Assembly (NCBI GenBank): GCA_030652335.1
Contig: JAUSAW010000013.1
Coordinates: forward strand, 62,001-126,000
Reading direction: 5' to 3'
Source of the DNA: Gammaproteobacteria bacterium
GTDB lineage: Bacteria; Pseudomonadota; Gammaproteobacteria; Francisellales; CACEW01
DNA: 64,000 bases
The notes beneath the pieces are model-generated. The model was not told where the DNA came from and searched no databases. It worked only from the letters and a program-made list of their open reading frames with translations. Position 1 is the stretch's first letter. Every line of letters starts with the position of its first letter. Positions 56,462-64,000 of this stretch are shown piece by piece. A program made the position numbers and the translations under genes.

Positions 56462-57220
56462 TTACTGTGCACTCCTAGGATGATGCGCCTTGAGCAAATC
56501 GATAATATGGACATAAGAGGACAGGATACTAGGATCTTCAATATCCCGAGGGCTTTTGCCTTTAAGGCTTAATACTTCGATTATTTTTGCTGGGCTGCCG
56601 GCTAAAATCTTAATTTCCTGACCCAACCTTAAGGCTTCTAACGGGTCATGCGTCACCATAATGACCGTGCGACCTTCTAAACATTCCACCGCCAGATTTT
56701 GCAAATGATAACGGGTAATCGCATCGAGGGCTGAAAAGGGTTCGTCTAACAATACGATGGGTTTATCCGCTAATAAGGTTCGAGCTAAAGCCACTCTTTG
56801 ACGCATGCCCCCCGATAAACTTGCAGGTCTTGCATCGATATGGCTTCCTAAACCTACTCGCCGCAATAGGCTTATAGCTTTATCGATAAATAGCGTAGGA
56901 TCATCGCCTTCTAAGCGTTTGCAGTGCAATACATTGTCTAATACCGTCAGCCAAGGTAATAGGCCATCCTGTTGTGGCATATACATGACTTTACCAGCCA
57001 AACCTCCAAACTCATCTGAATGAATGCTGGCAGAAACTTGAGTATACGCTTCCGCTCGTCTATCGCTTAAACCGGCTATTAGGCGCAATAAACTGGTTTT
57101 ACCCACTCCGCTACCGCCCAATAGACACGTCCATTGCCCCGCCTTAAATTCTAAATCTAAATCAGCAAAGACCAGCTGATCTTTAAAGCGTAGACAGGCT
57201 TTTTGAATGATAATAGGCAC
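56462..57220 (-). CDS. thiZ: Thiamine-precursor ABC transporter ATPase ThiZ
   Basis: 252 residues. Walker A LGGSGVGKTSLLR, signature LSGGMRQRVALARTLL, Walker B IVLLDEPFSALD, switch His in MVTHDPLEAL. Residues MYMPQQDGLLPWLTVLDN fit the SsuB/ThiZ subgroup. It starts 13 nt after the dnaQ stop, so it is probably cotranscribed with dnaQ, and no thiamine riboswitch can lie in that gap. Confidence 0.88.
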   Translation of the reverse strand: MPIIIQKACLRFKDQLVFADLDLEFKAGQWTCLLGGSGVGKTSLLRLIAGLSDRRAEAYTQVSASIHSDEFGGLAGKVMYMPQQDGLLPWLTVLDNVLHCKRLEGDDPTLFIDKAISLLRRVGLGSHIDARPASLSGGMRQRVALARTLLADKPIVLLDEPFSALDAITRYHLQNLAVECLEGRTVIMVTHDPLEALRLGQEIKILAGSPAKIIEVLSLKGKSPRDIEDPSILSSYVHIIDLLKAHHPRSAQ

Positions 57221-57233
57221 AGCTTAAGCCTCA

Positions 57234-57965
57234 TTACTGAATAGTGGACTTCGCTAGTTTACCCCAAAGCGCTTGACCATTCGATGCTTTTTCGAGCATT
57301 TTTAGATACTCGGCATGGGCCTCAGATTCTTCGGCGTTAGCCTCTACTACACGTAGCGCTAGAGATTGAGGTTTTAATACAAGACTATCTGTATCGATAT
57401 CGATAGCCTTAACGGGTTCAGCCTCGTGGAAAGATAAGCTTTCCTGCCCGCTAGTTAAGGAAATATACACTTCAGCCAATAATTCCGCATCGAGCAGCGC
57501 TCCATGCAACTTACGATGCGCATTACTAATGCCATAGCGCTTACATAAAGCATCTAATGATTGGCGCTGACCTGGATGCTTAAGCCTGGCAAGACTTAAG
57601 GTATCGAGTACGCTGCAATGATCGGCCATTAATTTCCAATCGCTGCGGCGCAATAGGCTTAATTCATAATTTAAAAACCCAATATCGAACGCCGCATTAT
57701 GGATGACAAGCTCCGCGCCCTGTAGATATTCCATAAGCTCATCGACTATTTGATAAAACCGCGGCTTATCGGCTAGAAATTCCGTACTAATTCCATGCAC
57801 CTGTTGAGCACCCGCATCGATCATGCGGTCTGGGTTAAGATAGCGATGAAAATGATTGCCCGTCAGTCGACGGCCGATCATTTCGACACAACCGATCTCG
57901 ATGATTCTATGGCCTTCTTTAGGGTCTAAGCCAGTAGTCTCGGTATCTAATATAATCTGTCTCAT
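57234..57965 (-). CDS. dnaQ: DNA polymerase III epsilon subunit (proofreading)
   Basis: 3'-5' exonuclease of the DEDDh class. ExoI DTETTGLDPKEGHRIIEIG, ExoII HNAAFDIGFLNYEL, ExoIII HGALLDAELLAEVY with the catalytic His. 243 residues, the same length as in E. coli. The C-terminal linker contacts the polymerase. GTAAGG lies 7 nt before the ATG and is part of a predicted hairpin (see the leader element). Confidence 0.96.
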   Translation of the reverse strand: MRQIILDTETTGLDPKEGHRIIEIGCVEMIGRRLTGNHFHRYLNPDRMIDAGAQQVHGISTEFLADKPRFYQIVDELMEYLQGAELVIHNAAFDIGFLNYELSLLRRSDWKLMADHCSVLDTLSLARLKHPGQRQSLDALCKRYGISNAHRKLHGALLDAELLAEVYISLTSGQESLSFHEAEPVKAIDIDTDSLVLKPQSLALRVVEANAEESEAHAEYLKMLEKASNGQALWGKLAKSTIQ

Positions 57966-57972
57966 AAAATTG

Positions 57973-58108
57973 CCTTACTGTTAGGTGCCCTTATGATGAG
58001 GGGGTCCTGTCTCCATCCACCCCCATACCATGCTCGCCGATGCTGCGCGTGCTATGGGGGCCCCGACTGGCGCCACCCCGTTATTATTTCCGGGCACTAT
58101 CGGTAAGG
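57973..58108 (-). promoter_or_regulatory. GC-rich inverted-repeat element: candidate dnaQ leader RNA or MITE
   Basis: The intergenic DNA between rnhA and dnaQ holds a 136-nt element. Its core 57985-58097 is 72 G/C of 113, far richer than its surroundings. The ends are imperfect inverted repeats (CCTTACTGTTAGGTGCCC against CCTTACCGATAGTGCCC). Nested inside, GGGGT (58001-58005) pairs with ACCCC (58075-58079) and CCCCCATA (58020-58027) with TATGGGGG (58053-58060). Read as RNA towards dnaQ, the 3' strand of the outer helix is GTAAGG, the probable ribosome-binding site. A different hairpin (58000-58005 with 58019-58024) excludes the inner one. A mobile palindromic element is the alternative. Confidence 0.5.
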
Positions 58109-58136
58109 GGCCGGCCGCCAGCTGCGTCAAGGAAAT

Positions 58137-58583
58137 TTATTTTAAAGCTAGCATTTCTTCTATGGCTTGATTGGCGAGCGCATCAGCCAAATCATTTTCA
58201 GGATGATTGCTATGGCCCTTTACCCAATGCCATTCGATTTCATGCTTTAACACCTCGATGGCTAATTCCTGCCAAATATCCGCATTTTTAACCGGCTTTT
58301 TATCGGCGGTTTTCCAATTATTTTTTTGCCAATTAAATATCCACTCGGTAATACCCTTGCGCAGATATTGCGAATCAGTCGTCAGGCTTACCTGGCAGAA
58401 TTTCTTTAAAGCTCTTAAAGCCATTAAGGCTGCCATAAGCTCCATTCGATTATTGGTGGTATGCTGCTCGCCACCATAGAGATTTTTCGTGCGCCCATTG
58501 AAACGCAAAAGTGCGCCCCAGCCGCCAGGGCCTGGATTACCGCGACAAGCACCATCTGTAAATATTTCAACTCTATCGATCAT
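58137..58583 (-). CDS. rnhA: Ribonuclease HI
   Basis: Removes RNA from RNA-DNA hybrids. 148 residues with the DEDD residues: [42 protein letters not shown] and the final Asp in [12 protein letters not shown]. The start overlaps the yafS stop by 11 nt. Unlike E. coli, where rnhA and dnaQ are divergent, both lie on the same strand here with a 171-nt gap. Confidence 0.96.
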   Translation of the reverse strand: MIDRVEIFTDGACRGNPGPGGWGALLRFNGRTKNLYGGEQHTTNNRMELMAALMALRALKKFCQVSLTTDSQYLRKGITEWIFNWQKNNWKTADKKPVKNADIWQELAIEVLKHEIEWHWVKGHSNHPENDLADALANQAIEEMLALK

Positions 58584-59259
58584 TAGACTGTACTCTACAA
58601 CTTGATATAACCACTTTTTCCGATTGTAGCAGGGAACTCGTCCAATTTGGCAGTTCTGCTATAGGCGCCAATACTTTTTTCTGCGCCACAATAACATAAG
58701 CACAGCCCATACTGGGCAAAACGCTATCGAGCACACGATTAAGCCATTTTTCCATAGCTTTATTTTTTAACGCCACAAACCCAAAACGCTTCACCGTAAC
58801 AATCTCAAATCCAGCTTGAGTTAATGCCTTAATAACGGTGCTGCATAAACATAACCGCAAGCCCTGTTTATGATAGCGCTTAGCCAAGCGCCTGGCTTTA
58901 ATTCGCAATGGATTAAAGCCCGTTAATACGACATGACCATCGTGGCGCAGCAGCAGAGCCACTTCATTTAATAAACCACTAGTATTTTTATAGCAATCCA
59001 TGACATGCGGCAATATCATAGCATCGATGCTACCCGGAGCAAAAGGTAACTCGGTCCAATCGGCCACTATTGCCTGTTGAAACTTAAGGTTTTCAGCCAT
59101 CTGCTTGACTACGATATGGGTGCTAATAGGGCACTCTATCCTGGGATACACATCACTATTAGACAAGATCAATAAGTAATAGCCAAAAAAATGAGACGCC
59201 ACTTCCTCAAGACGCGCTTGCTCTTCGGCCAGAAACCAGTCTAAGCTTGATTGATTCAT
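58573..59259 (-). CDS. yafS: SAM-dependent methyltransferase, YafS type
   Basis: 228 residues, class I methyltransferase of the group found next to gloB and rnhA. Landmarks are the poorly conserved motif I region ([14 protein letters not shown]), [18 protein letters not shown] and [15 protein letters not shown] with a trailing helical part. Typical of this group, no strict GxGxG loop is visible, so the methyl donor site may be atypical. The conserved mltD-gloB-yafS-rnhA-dnaQ order supports the name. Substrate unknown. Confidence 0.8.
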   Translation of the reverse strand: MNQSSLDWFLAEEQARLEEVASHFFGYYLLILSNSDVYPRIECPISTHIVVKQMAENLKFQQAIVADWTELPFAPGSIDAMILPHVMDCYKNTSGLLNEVALLLRHDGHVVLTGFNPLRIKARRLAKRYHKQGLRLCLCSTVIKALTQAGFEIVTVKRFGFVALKNKAMEKWLNRVLDSVLPSMGCAYVIVAQKKVLAPIAELPNWTSSLLQSEKVVISSCRVQSNDR

Positions 59260-59314
59260 GTAGCAGACTCACTGTACTTTATATTAAGATAGTCGAAATC
59301 CAGGAACGCGCAAT

Positions 59315-60091
59315 ATGAATACTATTACTTATGTTAACGCTTTAAAAGATAATTATATTTGGCTAATACTCTCAGAAGATAAAAGCCATGCCATCGCTAT
59401 CGACCCGGGCGAAGCCGAACCAGTCTTGCAGTATTTAGAGCAACATCGGATTAAGCTTGGCGCTATTTTACTGACGCACCACCATAACGATCACACCTCT
59501 GGCGTGTCCGCCCTGGCCCAAGTTTACCAGCCTGAAATTTTTGCCTTTTCCAAACAAACCTGCCCCATTACCACTCATGAAATTCGATCAGAAAACAGCA
59601 TTTTTTTACATACACATAAGCTAAAGTTTGCTATTCTCAAAACACCTGGTCACACCCAGGATGCTATTTGTTTTTTTGATGGCAGAAATTTATTCTCTGG
59701 CGACACCTTATTTGCAGGGGGATGTGGCCGCTTATTTGAAGGGACTGCTGAACAAATGTTTAACTCACTTAGCACATTAGCCGCGCTCCCTGATTATACC
59801 AATGTATATTGTGGCCATGAATATACACTGGCTAATCTACAATTCGCCTTATCGCTTGAGCCTAATAACGCTGCCATTTCCAAACGATTAGTAGAAGTGC
59901 AAAGCTTAAGAGATCAACAATTACCCAGCCTACCCTCGACCATCGGCCTCGAGAAAAAAATCAACCCCTTTTTACGCTGTAATGATTCAGACTTTAGCCA
60001 GCATATTGCCAAGCAATTAGGCCTTGATGCCCCTAATCCCCTGGAACTCTTTGTAGCACTTCGTCACTTTAAAGATAATTGGTCACTATAA
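59315..60091 (+). CDS. gloB: Hydroxyacylglutathione hydrolase (glyoxalase II)
   Basis: Metallo-beta-lactamase fold enzyme that ends methylglyoxal detoxification by splitting S-lactoylglutathione. Binuclear site: THHHNDHTSG (about residues 53-62), GHTQDAICFF, DTLFAGGCGRLFEG and YCGHEYTLANLQFAL. 258 residues is normal. Divergent from yafS; its stop overlaps the mltD start by one base (TAATG). Confidence 0.96.
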   Translation: MNTITYVNALKDNYIWLILSEDKSHAIAIDPGEAEPVLQYLEQHRIKLGAILLTHHHNDHTSGVSALAQVYQPEIFAFSKQTCPITTHEIRSENSIFLHTHKLKFAILKTPGHTQDAICFFDGRNLFSGDTLFAGGCGRLFEGTAEQMFNSLSTLAALPDYTNVYCGHEYTLANLQFALSLEPNNAAISKRLVEVQSLRDQQLPSLPSTIGLEKKINPFLRCNDSDFSQHIAKQLGLDAPNPLELFVALRHFKDNWSL

Positions 60092-61413
60092 TGAAGCTAA
60101 GCCTTATACTTTCCAGACTCAGCCTAGTATCAGCCGCAATGCTGCTCAGTGCTTGCGCGGTCATTAAACCTCCTTCTCATCAAGTTATTCCAACTATAGC
60201 ACTCGATAAACCAGAGCAAATTATTGCTATTACCCAACAAGCCCAAAGCTCTGATTCGCTTTGGACAGTAATGCGCTCAGGATTTACCTTGGACCATGAA
60301 GAAAATGATCCCCGGGTACAAGCTTATATTAAAATGTATCAAAACTATCCAAGCTATATTCAGGATATCGTACTGCAAGGCCAGCCTTATCTTTATGGGA
60401 TTGTGACCCTATTAGAATCACGCAATATGCCCACCGAGCTTGCTCTGCTCCCTATAATCGAAAGTGGGTATCGACCGCTAGCACGTTCTAGCGCCGGTGC
60501 CGTAGGATTGTGGCAACTCATGCCACAAACGGCAAAACGCTTTAATGTCAGCTCAGACACCTGGTGGTTTGTTGGCAGACAAAGCATCAATCAATCCACC
60601 GATGCGGCTTTAAACTACTTAGCTTATCTCAATAGCTATTTTAATGGTAACTGGCTGCTCGCCATAGCCGCTTATAATTCAGGCGAAGGCACCGTTAAAA
60701 TGGCTGTTAATTATAATATTAGCCAAAACCTGCCCACCGACTTCTGGTCTTTAAATTTGCCTCAGCAAACGCGTAATTATATTCCGCAATTATTAGCCCT
60801 GGCAGCCGTTATCGACGATCCAAGCAAATATGGCATTACCCTTCCAGCCATACCAAACGCCCCGCTTATAGCCAATGTGCTGCTCTCTAAACAAATGAGT
60901 CTGCGCGACGCGGCAAGGCTGGCCGGAATTAGCCAATCACAACTCTTATCGCTCAATCCAGGCTATACCCAACTTGCCACCCCACCTAGCAATACCGGCA
61001 CCTATTATTTAACCTTACCTATTCAACAAATCCCGGTATTTGAACAAAACCTTCAAAATGAGCCCTTAATCGACCAAACTCAGTGGAAACGCTATATTGT
61101 AAGGCGCCATGATACGATAGAGTCGATTAGTCGAGTGACCGGGGTTAGCACCACGACCTTAAGACAATATAATCGAATCGGTCGACTGCGGCGTGGCCAA
61201 TCCTTAATTTATCCTGTATATACTTATCTACCGGCTTCAAAAAATATTATTTATTCGATTAGAACCGGCGATACCTTAAGCAAAATTGCCCGGAAATTTA
61301 ATGTGCGCGTTAAAGATCTCCAGAAATGGAATAATCTTAATGCCCATTCCAGATTATTTGTCGGTGAAATTATTACCATCCGAACCCGAGCTGCACCGGA
61401 GAAATCATCATGA
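60091..61413 (+). CDS. mltD: Membrane-bound lytic transglycosylase D
   Basis: Lipoprotein (lipobox LLSACAV near residue 19) of the outer-membrane face. The SLT domain has ALLPIIESGYRPLARSSAGAVG with catalytic Glu, then GLWQLMPQTAKRF and AIAAYNSGEGTVK. Two LysM repeats follow: YIVRRHDTIESISRVTGVS and YSIRTGDTLSKIARKFNVR. I chose ATG 60091; TTG 60079 in frame would add four residues. 440 residues. Confidence 0.95.
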   Translation: MKLSLILSRLSLVSAAMLLSACAVIKPPSHQVIPTIALDKPEQIIAITQQAQSSDSLWTVMRSGFTLDHEENDPRVQAYIKMYQNYPSYIQDIVLQGQPYLYGIVTLLESRNMPTELALLPIIESGYRPLARSSAGAVGLWQLMPQTAKRFNVSSDTWWFVGRQSINQSTDAALNYLAYLNSYFNGNWLLAIAAYNSGEGTVKMAVNYNISQNLPTDFWSLNLPQQTRNYIPQLLALAAVIDDPSKYGITLPAIPNAPLIANVLLSKQMSLRDAARLAGISQSQLLSLNPGYTQLATPPSNTGTYYLTLPIQQIPVFEQNLQNEPLIDQTQWKRYIVRRHDTIESISRVTGVSTTTLRQYNRIGRLRRGQSLIYPVYTYLPASKNIIYSIRTGDTLSKIARKFNVRVKDLQKWNNLNAHSRLFVGEIITIRTRAAPEKSS

Positions 61414-61943
61414 TCATAAAAAAAATGCTTATTGCCTCCTGCTTATTATTAGCCCTACCTAGCTTTGCCGCCACCCTACCGCTTAGCAATGCTACAGATT
61501 ATTGCAGCCAGCTCTCTGGTAGTTGGGAGGGGACCTATAAAGATCCTACCGGCCTCTTTGTCAACCAGGCCTTCCCCCTAAGATTGGCTCTTCAAGCCAG
61601 CAATGGCAATTTTTATGGCTACACCATGAAGAGCTCAGACAATAATGGTGCAAAATTCGGTGCCCAGCCTTGGCTTATTTTTGGGACCTGTAGCAACAAT
61701 ATGATTACCAGACTTTATGTTATCAACCCTAATAATACGCCTGCTTGTGGCGATCCAGCTGAGAAGATGAGTCCGCTAATAGAGAGCAAGATATTATTCC
61801 TCTATATCCCATGGGAAAATGCCATGACAGGTACTACCTTTCATGGTAGCTTACATAAAAATTCAACTACGTTCGAAGTGAACCAAGGCCTTATCGATGC
61901 AGCTCGGCAATTATCAAAAACCCAGATTACCACTTGCCATTAA
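61410..61943 (+). CDS. Unknown small secreted protein
   Basis: 177 residues with a signal peptide (KKMLIASCLLLALPSFAA). The mature part has paired cysteines (DYCSQLSGSWEGTY and IFGTCSNN, with PACGDPAEK and a final TTCH), and a GSWEGTY lipocalin/calycin-like opening. No domain firmly recognised. It overlaps mltD by 4 nt and the following transglycosylase by 47 nt, so the three are translated as a coupled set, suggesting envelope work. Confidence 0.65.
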   Translation: MIIKKMLIASCLLLALPSFAATLPLSNATDYCSQLSGSWEGTYKDPTGLFVNQAFPLRLALQASNGNFYGYTMKSSDNNGAKFGAQPWLIFGTCSNNMITRLYVINPNNTPACGDPAEKMSPLIESKILFLYIPWENAMTGTTFHGSLHKNSTTFEVNQGLIDAARQLSKTQITTCH

Positions 61944-62547
61944 ATTTATTGCTTTAAGCCTATCTTTAAGCTTTTTAAGCGGCTGTGCGCCTGCGCCCCC
62001 ACAAAACATGAGCAATATCTGTTCCATATTCCAACAATATCCAAAATGGTATTGGGAAGCGCTAGACTCCTATAAACAATGGGGAGTGCCAGTTAGCGTG
62101 CAACTAGCTATCGTGCATGCCGAATCGCACTTCCAACCCGGGGCAAGACCTCCAAGGACCACACTACTGGGCTTTATCCCCTGGACTCGCCCTACCTCAG
62201 CCTACGGCTACGCTCAGGCCGTCGATGGCACCTGGCTTAACTATCAAACACAAACTAGCCGGCATAGTGCAGATCGCGATGAATTTGGGGATGCCACTGA
62301 TTTTATAGGATGGTATGGCTATACAGCCAATAAGAAACTAGGCATATCGAAACGCAATGCCTACCAACTTTATTTGGCTTATCATGAAGGGATTAACGGG
62401 TATGCAGCAGGAACGTATCGCGACAAACCTTGGCTAATTACTATTGCACAAAACGTTCAATATCAAGCCACAGCTTACCGCAAGCAATTGCATTATTGTA
62501 AATATTCTATTCCGAAACCGAGCCTGTGGAATCTTTGGTTGATGTAA
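61897..62547 (+). CDS. Lipoprotein with lytic-transglycosylase-like fold
   Basis: 216 residues. A lipobox FLSGCAPA gives a lipoprotein cut near residue 30; the polar start (MQLGNYQKPRLP) is long, and an ATT within the overlap might be the true start. The SLT-like part has AIVHAESHFQPGARPPR with a likely catalytic Glu, PTSAYGYAQAVDGTW and LAYHEGINGYAAGTY. Closest to EMTA/MltC-style lysozyme-like families found in Legionella-type genomes. It converges with the KfrA-like gene and the two overlap by 41 nt. Confidence 0.75.
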   Translation: MQLGNYQKPRLPLAIKFIALSLSLSFLSGCAPAPPQNMSNICSIFQQYPKWYWEALDSYKQWGVPVSVQLAIVHAESHFQPGARPPRTTLLGFIPWTRPTSAYGYAQAVDGTWLNYQTQTSRHSADRDEFGDATDFIGWYGYTANKKLGISKRNAYQLYLAYHEGINGYAAGTYRDKPWLITIAQNVQYQATAYRKQLHYCKYSIPKPSLWNLWLM

Positions 62548-63352
62548 TGTCAGCAGTTTGTACAGGTTCAGGCGTTTGCCCAGTCAATAAGGCGACGATT
62601 TTAACATTAGCCTTTTGTAACTGGTCTCTATAAAACTTAAGATCGCCGTCGGAATTCTGTTTAATATCGCGCGCTTCCGATTTAAGATGGTTAATATTTA
62701 CTTCCATGGTCTGTCTAAGGTCCGCTATCCTTTGCCCAATCTGTTCTTTAATAATATCAGCATATTGTTTGGCATCTTCAGCCATTTTCTCAGCCGCTTC
62801 ACGACGGGACTGCTCTTTAGCTAATGACGTTTCTAATCGACGGATTTTAATAATTAAGGCATTATCATCCAAATCTTCCAAGCGTTCTGCTTGATAGACC
62901 TCTTTAGGTTCTTCGACATGATGGTTGTTACGATTTTGATGTACTCTAGGCGCATGCTTAGGAGCTTCAGCCGCTTTAACAGCGACAGGAGGGGTGGATT
63001 CGTCCTGCACCACATTTTGCACGGGAACGACCACTTGAGGATCGATGGTATTGCCACTGGTTGGCTCTGCTGGACTTGAAGCATTAGCGGCGGAAAGATT
63101 GCCAGCATCTTCAGATGCATTATTCGAAGGTTCTTGCATGGTCTCACTCGTTAAATTAAAAGCTTGTGTTGTTCCAGCTAAAGTTCCCTGTAGCTGCCCT
63201 TTCCATTCTTTAAGAAATCGATTGATTGTAGCAAGACTACCACGATTGCCAAGCAATTCTTTAATTCGCTCTACGCTTAGGTTTTCGCCTTGCTTTTCAA
63301 GGTCCACTGCTGTGGCTACAACTTCTTCGTAACTAACACCTGGCTTAGCCAT
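62507..63352 (-). CDS. KfrA-like DNA-binding protein with coiled coil
   Basis: Residues about 1-60 form the KfrA N-terminal DNA-binding domain (SYEEVVATAVDLEKQGENLS, then ERIKELLGNRGSLATINRFL). A low-complexity Pro/Ala/Val linker (about 70-140) leads to a long coiled coil (about 155-265: LETSLAKEQSRREAAEKMAE ... FYRDQLQKANVKIVALL). KfrA proteins are plasmid-borne autorepressors and segregation factors; here the gene is chromosomal-looking. I chose ATG 63352 over 63364. No partner genes such as parA/parB are present. Confidence 0.75.
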   Translation of the reverse strand: MAKPGVSYEEVVATAVDLEKQGENLSVERIKELLGNRGSLATINRFLKEWKGQLQGTLAGTTQAFNLTSETMQEPSNNASEDAGNLSAANASSPAEPTSGNTIDPQVVVPVQNVVQDESTPPVAVKAAEAPKHAPRVHQNRNNHHVEEPKEVYQAERLEDLDDNALIIKIRRLETSLAKEQSRREAAEKMAEDAKQYADIIKEQIGQRIADLRQTMEVNINHLKSEARDIKQNSDGDLKFYRDQLQKANVKIVALLTGQTPEPVQTADITSTKDSTGSVSE

Positions 63353-63480
63353 TAGAGTTATCACTCCATATTATAATTGATAAATTGAGAATTATTTAAA
63401 AGGTTGGGCTGATTTTGAATTCAAGCTTAATCTTATGCTTGTTGCCATTATAAAAATAAAATGGCTATTGTCAAAGTAAA

Positions 63481-63999
63481 TCAGGTGATTAATTGCTTAA
63501 GTTCCTGTTCGTAACGTGTAAGCATAGCTTGTTTAGAAAAATTTTGTTCGGCATAGGCCCTAGCCTCAGCGCCTAAATTTGTCCGTAAATTGATATCTGA
63601 AGCCAAGGTGACAATATTATCGGCAAAGGCTCCAACATTACCTGGCATTGATACTAATCCCGCTTGCTTAACGACTTGATAAAGCTGAGTGCCAGGCATA
63701 GCTGTGGCTAAAATAGCGCGCCCACTGGCTAGCATTCCTAACAATTTGGATGGCATGACTTGATCTTGTACATCAGGTTTTTGCGGCAATAGATGGATAT
63801 CGGCCATATTTAATAAGTCATTAAGTTTATGTAAGGGCTGCAATGGCAACCAGATAATGGCCTCTAAGCCATAGGTTTTAGCCATTTGCTTTAAAGTGGG
63901 CGCAAAGGATCCCGTGCCACACATTACAAAGACTATATTAGGATTGCCCTGCACCCTTTTAGCGGCTTCTAAGATAATCTCCAGGCCTTGTTTCTCACC
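63481..63999 (-). CDS. Glycosyltransferase family 4, C-terminal part (partial)
   Basis: The window ends inside this gene; the frame is open to the edge. The visible C-terminal Rossmann domain starts GEKQGLEIILEAAKRVQGNP (nucleotide-sugar site) and continues VFVMCGTGSFAPTLKQMA, DIHLLPQKPDVQDQVMPSKL (the E/D-x7-E-like donor region) and LASGRAILATAMPGTQ. Resembles WcaI-type capsule or exopolysaccharide transferases. Acceptor unknown. Confidence 0.85.
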   Translation of the reverse strand, partial: GEKQGLEIILEAAKRVQGNPNIVFVMCGTGSFAPTLKQMAKTYGLEAIIWLPLQPLHKLNDLLNMADIHLLPQKPDVQDQVMPSKLLGMLASGRAILATAMPGTQLYQVVKQAGLVSMPGNVGAFADNIVTLASDINLRTNLGAEARAYAEQNFSKQAMLTRYEQELKQLIT

Positions 64000-64000
64000 C

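Noticed and set aside
57221-57233. TPP riboswitch before the thiZXY genes
   Set aside because: Only 13 nt separate the genes, and the element upstream of dnaQ lacks the TPP aptamer consensus.
57973-58108. GC-rich element as a known RNA (SRP, tmRNA, tRNA)
   Set aside because: The SRP tetraloop core, tmRNA tag region and tRNA arm consensus are all missing.
58040-58291. Plus-strand reading frame across the GC-rich element
   Set aside because: It runs antisense into rnhA, its composition follows the GC-rich repeat, and no ribosome-binding site is present.
63361-63480. A further gene between the KfrA-like protein and the glycosyltransferase
   Set aside because: Only short frames with stops; no start with a ribosome-binding site.
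1-64000. CRISPR array, transposase, integrase or rRNA/tRNA gene
   Set aside because: No regular spaced repeats, no recognisable mobile-element proteins and no RNA gene consensus were seen on either strand.

Overview
The window reads as chromosomal DNA of a gammaproteobacterium, most likely a Legionella/Coxiella-like lineage. That lineage call is inference. It rests on the large NAD-dependent glutamate dehydrogenase, amino-acid catabolism by Kbl/Tdh, an MFS carrier next to those genes, an LqsS/CqsS-flavoured sensor kinase, and synteny blocks shared with gammaproteobacteria (ybeZ-ybeY-corC-lnt; rluD/bamD divergent; mltD-gloB-yafS-rnhA-dnaQ). Coding density is high. I saw no rRNA, tRNA, CRISPR array, transposase or phage gene.

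Layout. 0-4.8 kb: end of a spermidine/putrescine permease, an MFS carrier, kbl and tdh on one strand, then a [2Fe-2S]/flavin reductase gene split by a frameshift at a run of ten A. 4.8-9.6 kb: an unknown membrane protein, ubiX, the ABC-F gene yheS, then a loose patch with an orphan AbrB-type antitoxin, a decayed gene and an unknown membrane protein. 9.6-15.1 kb: mpl, ppa, mltA, miaB and an alpha/beta hydrolase. 15.05-22.75 kb: an AT-rich island with a soluble histidine kinase, a one-module non-ribosomal peptide synthetase (C-A-T-R, serine code) read the other way, a PAS/kinase/double-receiver hybrid directly behind it, and a broken receiver-domain fragment. 22.8-30.5 kb: ybeZ-ybeY-corC-lnt, an aldo/keto reductase and acnA. 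30.5-35 kb: three proteins of unknown function, a TIGR00266 protein, an OmpA-family protein and a 28-residue signal-peptide-only reading frame. 35-45.3 kb: a fused-permease NitT/TauT-type ABC pair, an AI-2E family membrane protein, lolD-lolC, rluD, bamD, a small HTH protein and nadE. 45.3-48.6 kb: three tandem related outer-membrane barrels, each with its own terminator, then two pilin-like genes. 48.6-57.2 kb: the 1625-residue glutamate dehydrogenase, a PfkB-family kinase and a ThiZ-ThiX-ThiY thiamine-precursor importer. 57.2-64 kb: dnaQ, rnhA, yafS, gloB, mltD, a secreted protein, a lipoprotein transglycosylase, a KfrA-like DNA-binding protein and the end of a glycosyltransferase.

How the genes fit together. 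Threonine (Tdh, Kbl) and glutamate (NAD-GDH) feed carbon into the TCA cycle (AcnA). Envelope upkeep is heavily represented (Mpl, MltA, MltD, Lnt, LolCD, BamD and the outer-membrane proteins). The stand-out locus is the NRPS flanked by two sensor kinases. Its layout suggests a small signal molecule made by reductive release from a seryl carrier protein, together with candidate sensing machinery. A second notable item is a GC-rich 136-nt inverted-repeat element directly upstream of dnaQ. Its outer helix would cover the dnaQ ribosome-binding site.
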